DNA from: Aerococcus sp.
GTDB lineage: Bacteria; Bacillota; Bacilli; Lactobacillales; Aerococcaceae
NCBI GenBank assembly: GCA_030528285.1
Contig: JAUMZE010000001.1
Coordinates: 248,001 to 312,000, forward strand
Reading direction: 5' to 3'
Length of the DNA stretch: 64,000 nt
Position numbers and translations under genes: made by a program
Notes under the pieces: generated by a model
Databases searched by the model: none
What the model was told of the DNA's origin: nothing
Seen by the model: the letters and a program-made list of their open reading frames with translations, nothing else
Shown here: positions 1-8,487 of the stretch, piece by piece
Layout of the letters: each line of letters begins with the position of its first letter
Position numbering within the stretch: the first letter of the stretch is position 1

Positions 1-1
1 C

Positions 2-550
2 TACACCATGGCGAGCTATCTCCCCACCAAACATAAAACGCTCGACGCAACGGATCATCTCTATGTGCCTTATATTGCCGGCCTCTATGACCATACACCG
101 ACCGAACCTTACCTCGTCCCCAACTTGCTAGCACAGACGGATTTTTATTTCCATCAAGATGTCGGGGAAGATGAGGTAATTTTCTACGAGGATCATGACC
201 GTGTGTTGACCTTCGATTATACGGGACTGGCAGGCTCTAACCAACCGCGCATTATCTACCATGAGTTCTCAACGGACGTGCATTTTGCGGTAGCTGCCAC
301 CTTCCAGCATTTCCTAGACCAATTGTGCAATCACCCGGACGTCCTGCCACATCATTCCCTGGATTCATATCACCGGGCGAATGCGGCATTCCTGCATGTG
401 GAGTCTCCGCGAGAACTGAGTCGTCTTCTCACTCATTATGCAGATCCTGCCTTGGCAGCTGACCACAAATGGTATCAGGCGTGGATTCACTATTTTTCCC
501 ACCACGAACAAACCCTCTACCAACACATCGCAACGAACAGCCTTGACTAA
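2..550 (+). CDS. SMI1/KNR4 (SUKH) family protein, 5'-truncated by the window edge
   Basis: The frame is already open at base 2, so the ATG at position 8 is probably internal and only the C-terminal part is present. About 180 residues are visible. They contain features typical of the C-terminal half of SUKH domains: the YIAGLYDHTPTEPY segment, DFYFHQDVGEDEVIFYED, and a final hydrophobic/aromatic helix ending in FQHFLDQL. SUKH proteins are best known as immunity proteins against polymorphic toxins, but many solitary bacterial copies have no assigned role. No toxin is visible in the bases available. The family call is from recalled sequence pattern; the function is inference. Confidence 0.7.
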   Translation, partial: YTMASYLPTKHKTLDATDHLYVPYIAGLYDHTPTEPYLVPNLLAQTDFYFHQDVGEDEVIFYEDHDRVLTFDYTGLAGSNQPRIIYHEFSTDVHFAVAATFQHFLDQLCNHPDVLPHHSLDSYHRANAAFLHVESPRELSRLLTHYADPALAADHKWYQAWIHYFSHHEQTLYQHIATNSLD

Positions 551-553
551 ACA

Positions 554-612
554 AAAGCCCACATCCCTGTGATTCAATCTCTTTGATCACAAGGATGCGG
601 GTTATTTTTTTA
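554..612. terminator. Bidirectional Rho-independent terminator
   Basis: A long imperfect inverted repeat (AGCCCACATCCCTGTGAT against ATCACAAGGATGCGGGTT) is followed by seven T residues on the plus strand and preceded by A residues. It sits between the convergent SUKH and sortase genes and can serve both. Confidence 0.8.
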
Positions 613-615
613 GGA

Positions 616-1341
616 TTAGGCTTTATTGAAACCATCAATAATTTTCTTTTCAGCCTTGTCATAAGGGAAGGTCTTAACAAGTTTGCCTTGGACAATGTAA
701 CGACTGACATCTGCCCCGGTCGGTGGGCACGTCTGGAGAGTAATAATCGCCTTGTCATCTTTCTTGAGGGATTCATCGACCAGATCGAGTCGCGTTGCTG
801 GGACGAGATCCGCAAAGTAGGTCTCATATTCATAGACGGTATTCAGATCGGTGAGATAGATTTTATCACCTTTCTTGGTGTTATTCACCATATCCGTGAG
901 CAACAGATTGGGGGCGACCGTCGACATATTGTGGAATGCGAGCGGATAATTATTCTCGCCCATTTTCTGATCAGGGTAGAACGTCCCCACCCCTGAAAGC
1001 AAGGCACTCTGACTCAAGCCTGCGATCACGGATGCCGAGGATTTCTGTTCTGGCATGTAGACCGCACCGAGGACCGTCAATTGATCCTTCCCGCTTTTGA
1101 TCCGTTCCCTCGATGCAGCGACCTCTTCTGGCGTAGCGGTTTTCACATCATTGGTTTCATACTGCTCGGTTTTGGCTTTGGCGGTATTATCCTTGATTTG
1201 ATTAGCATTATAGGCTGAAATCGACACGTCTTGCTGATTGAGCCATACTTGAACGCCGGGCACATAATGGTAAATAATCAGGGCAATCCCCACGATCATC
1301 AACACGATGCCAAACCAGCGCTTCCAATCCCATTTCTTCAT
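616..1341 (-). CDS. srtA: Class A sortase
   Basis: Membrane-anchored transpeptidase that would attach LPXTG-type surface proteins to the cell wall. The 241 residues begin with a short basic tail and one hydrophobic segment (about residues 10-27, signal anchor), typical of class A. The catalytic triad is visible: His in NYPLAFHNM, Cys in ITLQTCPP and Arg in DVSRYIVQG. The residue before the catalytic His is Phe where Gly or Ser is more usual. No pilin or LPXTG substrate lies beside it, so it is likely the housekeeping enzyme. Monocistronic, with a terminator on its 3' side. The family call is firm; the substrate set is unknown. Confidence 0.9.
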   Translation of the reverse strand: MKKWDWKRWFGIVLMIVGIALIIYHYVPGVQVWLNQQDVSISAYNANQIKDNTAKAKTEQYETNDVKTATPEEVAASRERIKSGKDQLTVLGAVYMPEQKSSASVIAGLSQSALLSGVGTFYPDQKMGENNYPLAFHNMSTVAPNLLLTDMVNNTKKGDKIYLTDLNTVYEYETYFADLVPATRLDLVDESLKKDDKAIITLQTCPPTGADVSRYIVQGKLVKTFPYDKAEKKIIDGFNKA

Positions 1342-1453
1342 AGTTTTAACCTCCGTTATCCGTTGAGGTTATTATGCCTGGATGAACGCTTAATTACAAG
1401 TATAACTATCTCGCTGAAATCATCAGTGATTGATTACACACCCGCCTCACAAT

Positions 1454-1491
1454 AAAAGGACTCTCCCCTATTTAGGAAGAGCCCCTCCGCA
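1454..1491 (-). terminator. Terminator downstream of the hrtBA-like operon
   Basis: On the minus strand an imperfect stem (GGGGCTCTTCC with GGGGAGAGTCC, six-base loop) is followed by TTTTATT. It lies about 50 bases past the ATPase stop codon. Confidence 0.6.
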
Positions 1492-1538
1492 TTCGATCCA
1501 TCCAGCTACAAGATTATTTCATGTGGCTCGGACCACCT

Positions 1539-2207
1539 TTATTTCTTTTCTTCCAATGCGCCATCCTTCATGACAAGGACGCGATCGCAATCCTCAATCA
1601 AACGCGTATCATGAGTCACCATAATCGTGGATTTTTGTTTTTCCTTCGTTTCCTTGGCGAGGATTTTCACTACCTCAATTGCACGATGAGAGTCCAAGCT
1701 CGCAGTCGGTTCGTCCGCTAAAATAATGGTTGGATCGGTATATAATGCACGCGCAATCGCTACTCGCTGCCGCTCCCCACCTGAGAGTTCTTCCGGATAT
1801 TTGTTCGCAAGCTTCGTAATATCCAGTTGATCAAACAGACTCTCTATCGATTGCGGGCGTTCTCCCTGTTGGAATCGATCTGCCAAGGTGAGCTGATCCT
1901 TCACCGTGAGGAACGGTACAAGGTTAGATGCCTGAAGAATGAACCCAATCTCCTTGAAACGCCGGGCTGCGCGTTCTTTTTCTTTCTGTTCACTGAACGG
2001 TTGATCGTTAATATAAACGGCCCCCTCTGACGGCGATTGCAAGCCACCCGCAATCGTTAGGAAGGTGCTCTTGCCGGAACCAGACGGCCCGATAATCGCC
2101 ACAAACTCGCCCTTATCTACGGAAAAATTGGTTTCCTTGAGTGCTTCGATCGTTTCGTCTCCATCTTGGTAGAATTTCTTTACGTTCTTAAATTCAATGG
2201 CTGTCAT
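1539..2207 (-). CDS. ABC transporter ATP-binding protein, HrtA/MacB-like
   Basis: ATPase subunit of a two-gene MacB/LolD-type exporter. The 222 residues carry Walker A GPSGSGKST (near 40-48), signature LSGGERQRVAIARAL and Walker B IILADEPTASLDS followed by the switch His in MVTHD. It is encoded 11 bases after its FtsX-type permease partner. The pair resembles HrtBA, the haem-regulated efflux pump of staphylococci and lactic acid bacteria, but closely related pairs export other amphiphiles or antibiotics. No HrtR- or HssRS-like regulator is present here to settle the substrate. ABC exporter ATPase is firm; haem export is only a possibility. Confidence 0.85.
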   Translation of the reverse strand: MTAIEFKNVKKFYQDGDETIEALKETNFSVDKGEFVAIIGPSGSGKSTFLTIAGGLQSPSEGAVYINDQPFSEQKEKERAARRFKEIGFILQASNLVPFLTVKDQLTLADRFQQGERPQSIESLFDQLDITKLANKYPEELSGGERQRVAIARALYTDPTIILADEPTASLDSHRAIEVVKILAKETKEKQKSTIMVTHDTRLIEDCDRVLVMKDGALEEKK

Positions 2208-2218
2208 GTTGTTTCCTC

Positions 2219-3277
2219 CTATCCAATAGCTTTCAGTGGATCGATTTTAACAATTGTTCGAACGGAGAAGAGTGCTCCGATCACCGCAATCACAATCATT
2301 GCCACACTAATCCCACCGAAGAACAACCCATTCACGGTAAATGGGACGGCTACCGGCAGAATGGCTGAGGTTCCAAGCGTTAATAATAATCCCAAAATGA
2401 CGCCGGTCGCTGATAAGAGGAAGGTCTGAGCAATCACAGAACGTGCGATGAAGCCACTCGAAATCCCCTGTGCCTTCATCACACCAAAGATTTCTGATTT
2501 CTGCATCGTTAAGACATACACGAAGATCCCAATCACAATTGCTGCAATCACAATTAAAAAGCCAATCATGAGCCCAAATGTCATCACCTGTGCACTATAA
2601 CCCGGTAAGTCATTAATGAAATCCTTGATGTTAGATGCCTTGAAGTCCTCAGGCACTGAATCAATGTCGCCACGTACAACCACCGCATTAATCCGTGCAT
2701 GATCACCATCCGTTGCTTGATTGTACCTTAGATCTTCATAGGTTTTGAGCGAGGTGAAGAGGACCGGTGACACTCTGAAACGTTCATCCTTTGTGAGGCC
2801 GACAATCTTCAGAGTATGATCACCTACTTTGATCGTGTCATTCAGTCCAATCCCATATTGTTTCACGAGGCTTTCATCGGCGACCACTTCATTTTCTGAT
2901 GTGAATGAACGCCCTTCTGTGACTTTCGGCATTAGGAATTGGTTTGGATCAATCCCGAAGAAATTCACTTTGATTTTATCTGAACTATTTTCCTTGGAAA
3001 TTGCTTCAAATCCGGTAGCAAGGAGCGCTTTGTCGTCTGCTTTGATCTTGTTTGCGTCCCCCTTGGTAAATATGGACATATCCAAACTATTATCAGCATC
3101 CTCCGTCATGACGATCTGGTCCGCCTGCCACTGATCAACTGCGAGCCTACCATCTTCCGCGAGTCCATACGCTAGCCCCGTCAAGAAGAAGACCAAGTAG
3201 GCAATCAGAAACATGACCCCCGTCACGAGCACGTAACGTAATTTCGAATGGCGAATTTCATTAATGGCCAAAAACAT
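2219..3277 (-). CDS. ABC transporter permease, FtsX/HrtB-like
   Basis: Permease of the exporter formed with the downstream ATPase. The start is the ATG at 3277, preceded by TAGGAGGAATCATC; this gives 352 residues with the N-terminus MFLAINEIRHSKLRY, which is characteristic of HrtB/DevC-type FtsX permeases. One membrane segment lies at about residues 15-37. A large extracytoplasmic MacB-like periplasmic domain follows, then three membrane segments in the last 130 residues. An upstream in-frame ATG at 3322 would add 15 residues but has no ribosome-binding site. The haem-efflux role is unproven. Confidence 0.85.
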   Translation of the reverse strand: MFLAINEIRHSKLRYVLVTGVMFLIAYLVFFLTGLAYGLAEDGRLAVDQWQADQIVMTEDADNSLDMSIFTKGDANKIKADDKALLATGFEAISKENSSDKIKVNFFGIDPNQFLMPKVTEGRSFTSENEVVADESLVKQYGIGLNDTIKVGDHTLKIVGLTKDERFRVSPVLFTSLKTYEDLRYNQATDGDHARINAVVVRGDIDSVPEDFKASNIKDFINDLPGYSAQVMTFGLMIGFLIVIAAIVIGIFVYVLTMQKSEIFGVMKAQGISSGFIARSVIAQTFLLSATGVILGLLLTLGTSAILPVAVPFTVNGLFFGGISVAMIVIAVIGALFSVRTIVKIDPLKAIG

Positions 3278-3512
3278 GATGATTCCTCCTATTTTTTCAC
3301 TTAACGCGCTCAAGTATACCACCCGCTCTCCATGAACAAAAAATGATAACTTTTGATTTTAGCGATTAAATTTGAGGAATCAACCTCATTAACAGAACAG
3401 CGGTTTCATCCGCTAAAATGGTGATTTCTCGCATTCTAGGTTGTACAATGATTGTTTCAAAAGAATCCCAGGAGTTACAGGTAGCTCCCGTTTTATCATT
3501 GCTTTCAGGCAA
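3278..3512. other. Intergenic region upstream of the hrtBA-like operon
   Basis: No gene is visible. The region holds two short hairpins, AGCGG-N6-CCGCT near 3400 and a GAGG/CCTC hairpin near 3380, in the presumed leader or promoter of the exporter operon. They could be operators or leader structures. I did not find the GTGTCAT-type palindrome expected for an HrtR site. Confidence 0.3.
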
Positions 3513-3550
3513 AGAAAAAAGGCCTCACACTCCGAAGAATGTAAAGCCTT
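3513..3550 (-). terminator. Terminator of rpmE2
   Basis: On the minus strand AAGGCTTTACATTC pairs along 14 positions (some G-U) with GAGTGTGAGGCCTT around a TTCG tetraloop, followed by TTTTTT. A textbook intrinsic terminator about 60 bases after the rpmE2 stop. Confidence 0.9.
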
Positions 3551-3608
3551 ATTCATCAAATGGATCCTAGTGGCTAAATGGACATCGCTGTCAACGCCAC
3601 CGGATAGA

Positions 3609-3860
3609 TTATTTGTTGGTAAAACCGTATTTCTTGTTGAAGCGGTCAACCACACCATCTGCTTGGGTGAATTTCTGACGACCGGTGTAGAATGGATGAG
3701 AGTCAGAAGTTACTTCCATACGAATTAATGGATAGCTGTTTCCATCTTCCCATTCAACGGTTTCTGCAGACGTTTGGGTTGAACCAGATAAGAATTTGTA
3801 ACCTGTTGTGGTGTCCATGAAGACAACCTTGTGATAATCTGGATGAATGCCTTGTTTCAT
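3609..3860 (-). CDS. rpmE2: 50S ribosomal protein L31 type B
   Basis: Structural protein of the large ribosomal subunit. The ATG at 3860 follows AAAGGAGAG and gives 83 residues starting [16 protein letters not shown], the typical L31 opening. The central [10 protein letters not shown] segment is characteristic of L31. The zinc-binding cysteines of the A form are absent, which defines the zinc-independent type B. In many Lactobacillales rpmE2 lies directly beside rho; here it is about 5 kb from rho, with luxS and other genes between. It has its own terminator. Confidence 0.95.
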   Translation of the reverse strand: MKQGIHPDYHKVVFMDTTTGYKFLSGSTQTSAETVEWEDGNSYPLIRMEVTSDSHPFYTGRQKFTQADGVVDRFNKKYGFTNK

Positions 3861-4010
3861 TACGATACTCTCCTTTTCGCCCTGAATATCTTTCACTTCA
3901 GAGATTATTTTGCATAACAAAAGGATCTTATCATATCTAAACACTCCACGCAAGCAACAGCCTAAGAAAACAGGAAAATTTAGGGGATCTAGAGCGGATA
4001 TACGACGGCC

Positions 4011-4673
4011 TTAATCCTCTAAATTAATTAAACGGTTCAATGGGTGTAGGTGTCCTCGAATAGCACTCACTACGACGCCCGTAAACATGGCCGTAATCAG
4101 TGTTCCCTCGCGAATCCCGATGAATTTACCGGTTGCTAAGAAAGAGATCAACCCCGCCGCAATCACCATGGCACAATCATTATAGATCTTGGCGCGCCCA
4201 AATGGCAGGTTGAACCGTAGCGCAATCGCCCGGGCCACACCTTCACCAGTCATGAGAATGGTTTGGGAACCGACTTCAAAATAAACACCGATCCCGAGAA
4301 TAATAACAGATAAAACCATCCATCCAAATTCAGCCCAGTAACTCGGCATCGGGAGGGTGTGCTTGAAGATCCCCATGAAAATATCAATAAAGAAACCAAA
4401 AATAAAAGCGGGGATGAGCTGGATCACGATCTTAAACGAGCGGTCCCGCCCCAATAAAAACCATTCAATGATGAGTAAGATCACCTGAAAGATATTACTC
4501 ATTCGTCCTAAAGGCTGATTGAGTAGGATGCTCACGACATTCGGGACACTGGAAATCGGAGACGTCCCAAGCATCGCCAATCGTGCCATGGCTACACTCG
4601 CCCCCATTAGGGCCATCCCGATTAAGAGAATAAAATAATGCTTGATTTGATATGTCACTGCTTGTTTGTTCAT
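4011..4673 (-). CDS. YczE/YitT-like integral membrane protein
   Basis: A 220-residue polytopic membrane protein of the YczE/YyaS group. About five membrane segments are visible, together with the family-like pieces GTSPISSVP near the N-terminus and GEGVARAIA followed by FGRAKIYNDC in the second half. I chose the ATG at 4673 because AAGGAGG lies seven bases upstream; the TTG two codons earlier would be too close to it. Molecular function is unknown: members have been linked to lipopeptide production or left uncharacterised. It stands alone. Confidence 0.7.
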   Translation of the reverse strand: MNKQAVTYQIKHYFILLIGMALMGASVAMARLAMLGTSPISSVPNVVSILLNQPLGRMSNIFQVILLIIEWFLLGRDRSFKIVIQLIPAFIFGFFIDIFMGIFKHTLPMPSYWAEFGWMVLSVIILGIGVYFEVGSQTILMTGEGVARAIALRFNLPFGRAKIYNDCAMVIAAGLISFLATGKFIGIREGTLITAMFTGVVVSAIRGHLHPLNRLINLED

Positions 4674-5147
4674 AAGCAAACCTCCTTTTTAGTAGTGATG
4701 TCATTCGTTCCCATTTCGTTCACAAGTGAACAATATCACTCTACTATATTTACTCTTATTTCGCCTGCTTGTCTATCATTTTCCATTCGTCGAAAAGAAA
4801 ATATTGGTAGATAGTGATTGAGTCGCAGTTTCTCAACAGAATGCCCCCTCTTATTAAAAGGGGATAAGGGATAGGAGTGTCTTTTTACATCACTAAATAC
4901 TTACTAATAACAAGCTTTATTCGAATAAAAAAGAGGGTGAAATTTGAGAAAAAAAGGGGTATGCTATTGGTTGATGTTTTTGAGGCCTTCCTTTTTTGGA
5001 TGAAGAGAAGCATGGGAGAATGAGAGGATGGTTTGATACCAAAGTAATTCCTCTTGTTTTTGTTATTTCCATTTCCCATTCATCCTAAAACTGAAGGTTC
5101 TCTTGGTAATGTGACATCCACAAAATGATTAAGGGGGCCCACTCACT
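4674..5147. other. Long intergenic region between divergent genes
   Basis: This separates the YczE-like gene from the DUF1846 gene. It contains the ribosome-binding site TTAAGGGGG of the plus-strand gene and a modest CCCCT/AGGGG hairpin near 4843-4862. The rest is AT-rich with no convincing ORF: the 64-codon minus-strand frame here is low-complexity Lys/Asn/Phe sequence. Promoters for both genes presumably lie here, but none stands out. Confidence 0.4.
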
Positions 5148-6653
5148 ATGCAAATTGGTTTTGATACTGACAAATATCTGGCAAATCAATCCAAGCAGAT
5201 TCTCGATCGCGTCAAAGGCAAGGATAAGCTCTATCTCGAATTTGGCGGGAAACTCGTTGGAGATAAACATGCCAAGCGCGTACTGCCGGGATTTGATGAG
5301 AACGCCAAAATGAAATTACTCCAAACCATCAAGGACAAGGTGGAAATCATTATCTGTATCTACGCAGGTGATATCGAAAATAACAAGGTGCGTGGCGACT
5401 ATGGGATTACCTATAACGAAGATGTACTCCGCTTGATTGATGAGTATCATTCTTATGGCATTCCTGTTAACAGCGTCCTCGTGACCCGCTACAATCATCA
5501 ACCGAACGCAAAATCCTTCATGCTCAACCTCAAGAACCGTGGCATTAAAGTCTACCACCATGAAGCTATCGACGGCTACCCTACTGATATGGACACCATC
5601 TTCGGTCCAGACGGTTTTGACAAGAATGCCTACATTGAAACCACAAAACCCGTTGTTGTTGTCTCTGCACCAGGAGCGAACAGCGGGAAACTCTCCACTT
5701 GCCTCAGCCAAATCTATCACGAAAACAAACGCGGCGTAAAAGCCAGCTATGCGAAATTTGAAACCTTCCCTGTCTGGAATTTACCACTCAAACATCCTGT
5801 CAATGTCGCTTACGAAGCAGCCACCGTAGATATTAACGACGCCAACATGATCGATAGCTACCACTACGATGCATATGACAAGGTAGCAGTCAACTACAAC
5901 CGTGACTTGAACATCTTCCCGGTTATTCGCCGGATCCTGGAAAACATCCTGCCTGAAGAGGACGTCTACCAGTCCCCAACCGACATGGGTGTGAACTGTG
6001 TCGCAGACGGAATTATTGATGATGCAGTCTGCCAGGAAGCTGCCAAACAAGAAATCATCCGCCGTTACTTCTCCGTTCATAATGACGTCAAGAAGGGACA
6101 ACTCCCTGAAGAAGCCAAAAACCGGATTGGCATTATTATGGAAGAAAGTGGCCTCAAAGTGACCGATCGCGCTGTCGTGGCCCCTGCCCGTGAATATGCG
6201 AATGAAGTGAAAGCACGCGTGGACGAAAGCGAACCGTCCCCAGTCATTGCCCTGCAGTTGGATGACGGCCGCATTGTAACCGGTCGTTCCAGCGATGTGA
6301 TGGATGCAAGTGGGGCTGTCATTATGAACAGCTTGAAGGTACTCGCTGGAATCAATGATGAGATTGATCTCCTCGCTCCGATAATACTCAACGCTATCCA
6401 AGAACTTAAAGAAGATGGTTTGAGCGAACATACCTCGACGTTGAGCGCCCATGAATTATTGATTGCCCTCTCCGTCAGTGCCTTCACGAACCCAACCGCA
6501 AAACTCGCCTACAGCCAATTGAATAAACTCCAAAATACCGAAGCCCATGCGACCTTCATCCTCACACATGAGAATGAACAAACGCTCAAACAGCTTGGAA
6601 TCAACATCACTAATGACCCTGTCTACGCAAATGGAAAACTCTACTACAATTAA
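5148..6653 (+). CDS. DUF1846 domain-containing protein
   Basis: A 501-residue cytoplasmic protein of the DUF1846 family, widespread in Streptococcus, Enterococcus and Clostridia. It begins MQIGFDTDKYLANQS behind TTAAGGGGG. The N-terminal half includes the conserved pieces YLEFGGKL and PGFDENAKM, then APGANSGKLSTCLSQ (a glycine-rich, P-loop-like segment near 175-190), and the C-terminal third is helical. Length is normal for the family. Structures exist for homologues, but I know of no confirmed reaction; a nucleotide-binding role is only suggested by the glycine-rich loop. It is monocistronic, with a terminator just downstream. The codon choice (many C-ending codons) suggests high expression. 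Confidence 0.85.
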   Translation: MQIGFDTDKYLANQSKQILDRVKGKDKLYLEFGGKLVGDKHAKRVLPGFDENAKMKLLQTIKDKVEIIICIYAGDIENNKVRGDYGITYNEDVLRLIDEYHSYGIPVNSVLVTRYNHQPNAKSFMLNLKNRGIKVYHHEAIDGYPTDMDTIFGPDGFDKNAYIETTKPVVVVSAPGANSGKLSTCLSQIYHENKRGVKASYAKFETFPVWNLPLKHPVNVAYEAATVDINDANMIDSYHYDAYDKVAVNYNRDLNIFPVIRRILENILPEEDVYQSPTDMGVNCVADGIIDDAVCQEAAKQEIIRRYFSVHNDVKKGQLPEEAKNRIGIIMEESGLKVTDRAVVAPAREYANEVKARVDESEPSPVIALQLDDGRIVTGRSSDVMDASGAVIMNSLKVLAGINDEIDLLAPIILNAIQELKEDGLSEHTSTLSAHELLIALSVSAFTNPTAKLAYSQLNKLQNTEAHATFILTHENEQTLKQLGINITNDPVYANGKLYYN

Positions 6654-6673
6654 TCATGCTTAAATAAGTACAC

Positions 6674-6727
6674 AAAAGCAACTCGTTTCATGACCCAATA
6701 TCGATCATGGCGCGAGCTGCTTTTTAT
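6674..6727. terminator. Bidirectional terminator between DUF1846 gene and luxS
   Basis: AAAAGCA-A-CTCG pairs with CGAG-C-TGCTTTT across a 27-base loop, followed by T residues on the plus strand and flanked by A residues for the reverse direction. It separates two convergent genes. Confidence 0.7.
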
Positions 6728-6748
6728 GCATATTAATTTATGAAGCTG

Positions 6749-7237
6749 TTATTCTACCTCAGGAACATCCACAATCTGGCGTTCAAATGGATCGGAGGAG
6801 AATTGTTGGTTGAGGATGTATTTTGCCCATTCCTGCGCACCGAAGAGAGAATGATCGCGGTAGTTTCCGCAACTCTTCCGCTCTACACCCTGAACATCGG
6901 ACCATTGACTCTTCACAATGTCTCGTAATACCCGAGTATAAGCGATCGCCACCTCTTCTGTGGTAGGTTCCCCCCACGTCGAGAGATAGAATCCCGTTCG
7001 ACAACCCATTGGCGAGAGATCAATCACATTCTTCAGATGATCGCGGATGTAGCCGGCTGAGAGATGTTCAATGGTGTGGAGGGCGGCAGTTGGGATGGCT
7101 TCTTGATTCGGTTGGGTGAGACGAATATCAAACTTGGAGACGACATCACCTTTAGGGCCTATCGTTTGCCCTGCCAAACGTACATACGGCGCTTTGACTT
7201 TATCATGATCGAGGGTAAAACTTTCTACTTCTGCCAT
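6749..7237 (-). CDS. luxS: S-ribosylhomocysteine lyase (LuxS)
   Basis: Cleaves S-ribosylhomocysteine to homocysteine and the AI-2 precursor DPD in the activated methyl cycle. The 162 residues hold the metal-binding H54-TI-E57-H58 motif (within [11 protein letters not shown]), the catalytic Cys79 in SPMGCRTGF and the third metal ligand Cys123 in [10 protein letters not shown], all in their expected order. Length is standard. A small uncharacterised gene lies 30 bases upstream on the same strand and may be cotranscribed. No mtn/pfs is visible in the window, so the rest of the cycle is encoded elsewhere. Confidence 0.97.
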   Translation of the reverse strand: MAEVESFTLDHDKVKAPYVRLAGQTIGPKGDVVSKFDIRLTQPNQEAIPTAALHTIEHLSAGYIRDHLKNVIDLSPMGCRTGFYLSTWGEPTTEEVAIAYTRVLRDIVKSQWSDVQGVERKSCGNYRDHSLFGAQEWAKYILNQQFSSDPFERQIVDVPEVE

Positions 7238-7267
7238 TACTATGATCCCTTCTCAAAAAATCGTCAT

Positions 7268-7489
7268 CTAGAATTTACGTCCTAAAATCCGCTCTAAATC
7301 GTTCATATCATTATCCTTCGCTGGTTGAATTGGGCTCATGTCCTTCATCAATTTCTCAGCTGCGGAGGTCTCTTCATCGGTTTCATCATCTACATCGATC
7401 TGCCAACTCGCCAATAATTGTTCAATAATCGTGAGCTGCTGGTCATTGAGTTGCTTCAATCCTTCAGTAATTCGTTCGAGTGGTGTCAT
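7268..7489 (-). CDS. Small acidic protein of unknown function upstream of luxS
   Basis: The 73-codon frame starts MTPLERITEGLKQ behind AAAGGAGCTTTTCC, so it has a good ribosome-binding site and is probably real. The first 30 residues look helical and amphipathic, followed by an acidic DVDDETDEETS stretch and a C-terminus ending LERILGRKF. It is probably soluble. I do not recognise a family. The 30-base gap to luxS suggests cotranscription. Confidence 0.55.
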   Translation of the reverse strand: MTPLERITEGLKQLNDQQLTIIEQLLASWQIDVDDETDEETSAAEKLMKDMSPIQPAKDNDMNDLERILGRKF

Positions 7490-7576
7490 GGAAAAGCTCC
7501 TTTGTGATGGTTCTGTTTATACTTCATGTGTGGTTAATTTCATACCACACGATCAGTCCTATCCTACCACATAATA

Positions 7577-7613
7577 AAACCTCCAACCACCAGACTAGCT
7601 GATGATGGGAGGT
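7577..7613 (-). terminator. Terminator after the glycoside-hydrolase remnant
   Basis: On the minus strand ACCTCC...GGAGGT encloses an additional CATCA/TGGTG pairing and is followed by TTTATT. It lies immediately 3' of the GH remnant stop codon. Confidence 0.6.
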
Positions 7614-7624
7614 CGATTAGTGTG

Positions 7625-7954
7625 TTAGAGGGACACCCAGCCTTTTAAGAGACAGCGACTCATATCCCAAGAGTCCCATCCGTACCAGGCAGGTTCATTG
7701 ATCGTATCGATATTGAGCTTGTACGTCCAATAAATGTAGCCTTCTCCTTGATTCCACGCATCCACCGAACTCTGCCACAATGCTTGGTAGGTTCTTTTGA
7801 GTTCTTCTTGGGTGAGTGATTGATCCGCTTCAAAGGCTGCCTGAGTGGGATTAATGCCGCCCTGAGTATCGACACCCGCTGTATAGGAATTAAACAGCGA
7901 CCATTCGCCCACAAAAACCGCCAGCCGCAAAACAGCTTCTCTGCCCTGTTTTTT
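7625..7954 (-). pseudogene. C-terminal remnant of a GH5-type glycoside hydrolase
   Basis: About 100 codons read VFVGEWSLFNS...TYQALWQSSVDAW...GYIYWTYKLNID...WYGWDSW. This resembles the C-terminal end of GH5 exo-1,3-beta-glucanase-like enzymes, where GEW carries the nucleophile Glu. Everything upstream of the last beta-strands, including the acid/base Glu domain, is missing. The frame continues upstream as unrelated sequence into the neighbouring deacylase gene without a plausible start, apart from a TTG at 7930 with no ribosome-binding site. I read it as the surviving 3' end of a deleted gene that kept its terminator. Exact 5' limit uncertain. Confidence 0.65.
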
Positions 7955-7992
7955 GGTTGACGGTTTTACTTTTGTATTGAATGATCTAAGTT

Positions 7993-8442
7993 TTATTCCG
8001 TCGTTCTGACCTCCGCAAATTGAAAATCAATCACCTTTTCAACATCGCGCGGATTGAGTTCGACGGCTTTTCCTACTTCACCAGCACTGAAACTGACGGT
8101 CTCATATTGAAGCATTGAATCATCGAAGGTCGTGACAAACTCCTTCTTCATGCCAATGGGGGAACAACCGCCGTGAATGTAGCCGGTCAGAGGGAGGAGA
8201 TCCTTCTGCTTCAACATATGGATGTTCTTTTCTCCTACTGCTTTGGCGGCTTTCTTCAGATCAAGTTCCGCTTGACTCGGCACCACGAAAACATAATGAT
8301 CTCCGGATTTGCCGGTCGTGACGAGAGTTTTGTAGTTGTGATATTGATCCATATCCCTCATCTCCTGCCACAGATGCGGGGTATAATCGATCTGATGTTG
8401 CTCTAATAAACGCATGACGTTGGTTTTCTTATTCTTAGCCAA
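7993..8442 (-). CDS. EbsC/YbaK-type aminoacyl-tRNA deacylase
   Basis: A 149-residue protein of the YbaK/EbsC family that hydrolyses mischarged tRNA (typically Cys-tRNA-Pro) in the cytoplasm. The start is a TTG at 8442, preceded by AAAGGAAGGA. Family features are KTLVTTGKSGDHYVFVVPSQAELDLKKAAKA in the middle, the substrate-pocket segment GYIHGGCSPIGMKK and the C-terminal AGEVGKAVELNP. The basic first residues MAKNKKTNVMRLLE are typical of EbsC. Known enterococcal homologues are annotated ebsC. Reaction specificity is inferred from the family. Confidence 0.88.
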   Translation of the reverse strand: MAKNKKTNVMRLLEQHQIDYTPHLWQEMRDMDQYHNYKTLVTTGKSGDHYVFVVPSQAELDLKKAAKAVGEKNIHMLKQKDLLPLTGYIHGGCSPIGMKKEFVTTFDDSMLQYETVSFSAGEVGKAVELNPRDVEKVIDFQFAEVRTTE

Positions 8443-8487
8443 GAGTATCCTTCCTTTGATTGGTTAGCGTGCGTTATTGGTGTGTGT

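Noticed and set aside
4885-5079. 64-codon minus-strand frame in the 4.7-5.1 kb gap
   Set aside because: Composition is low-complexity Lys/Asn/Phe/Ser, there is no ribosome-binding site and no recognisable similarity.
5781-6452. Long minus-strand frame (223 codons) inside the DUF1846 gene
   Set aside because: It is antisense to a clearly coding gene, shows no family resemblance and results from the high frequency of C-ending codons in the real gene.
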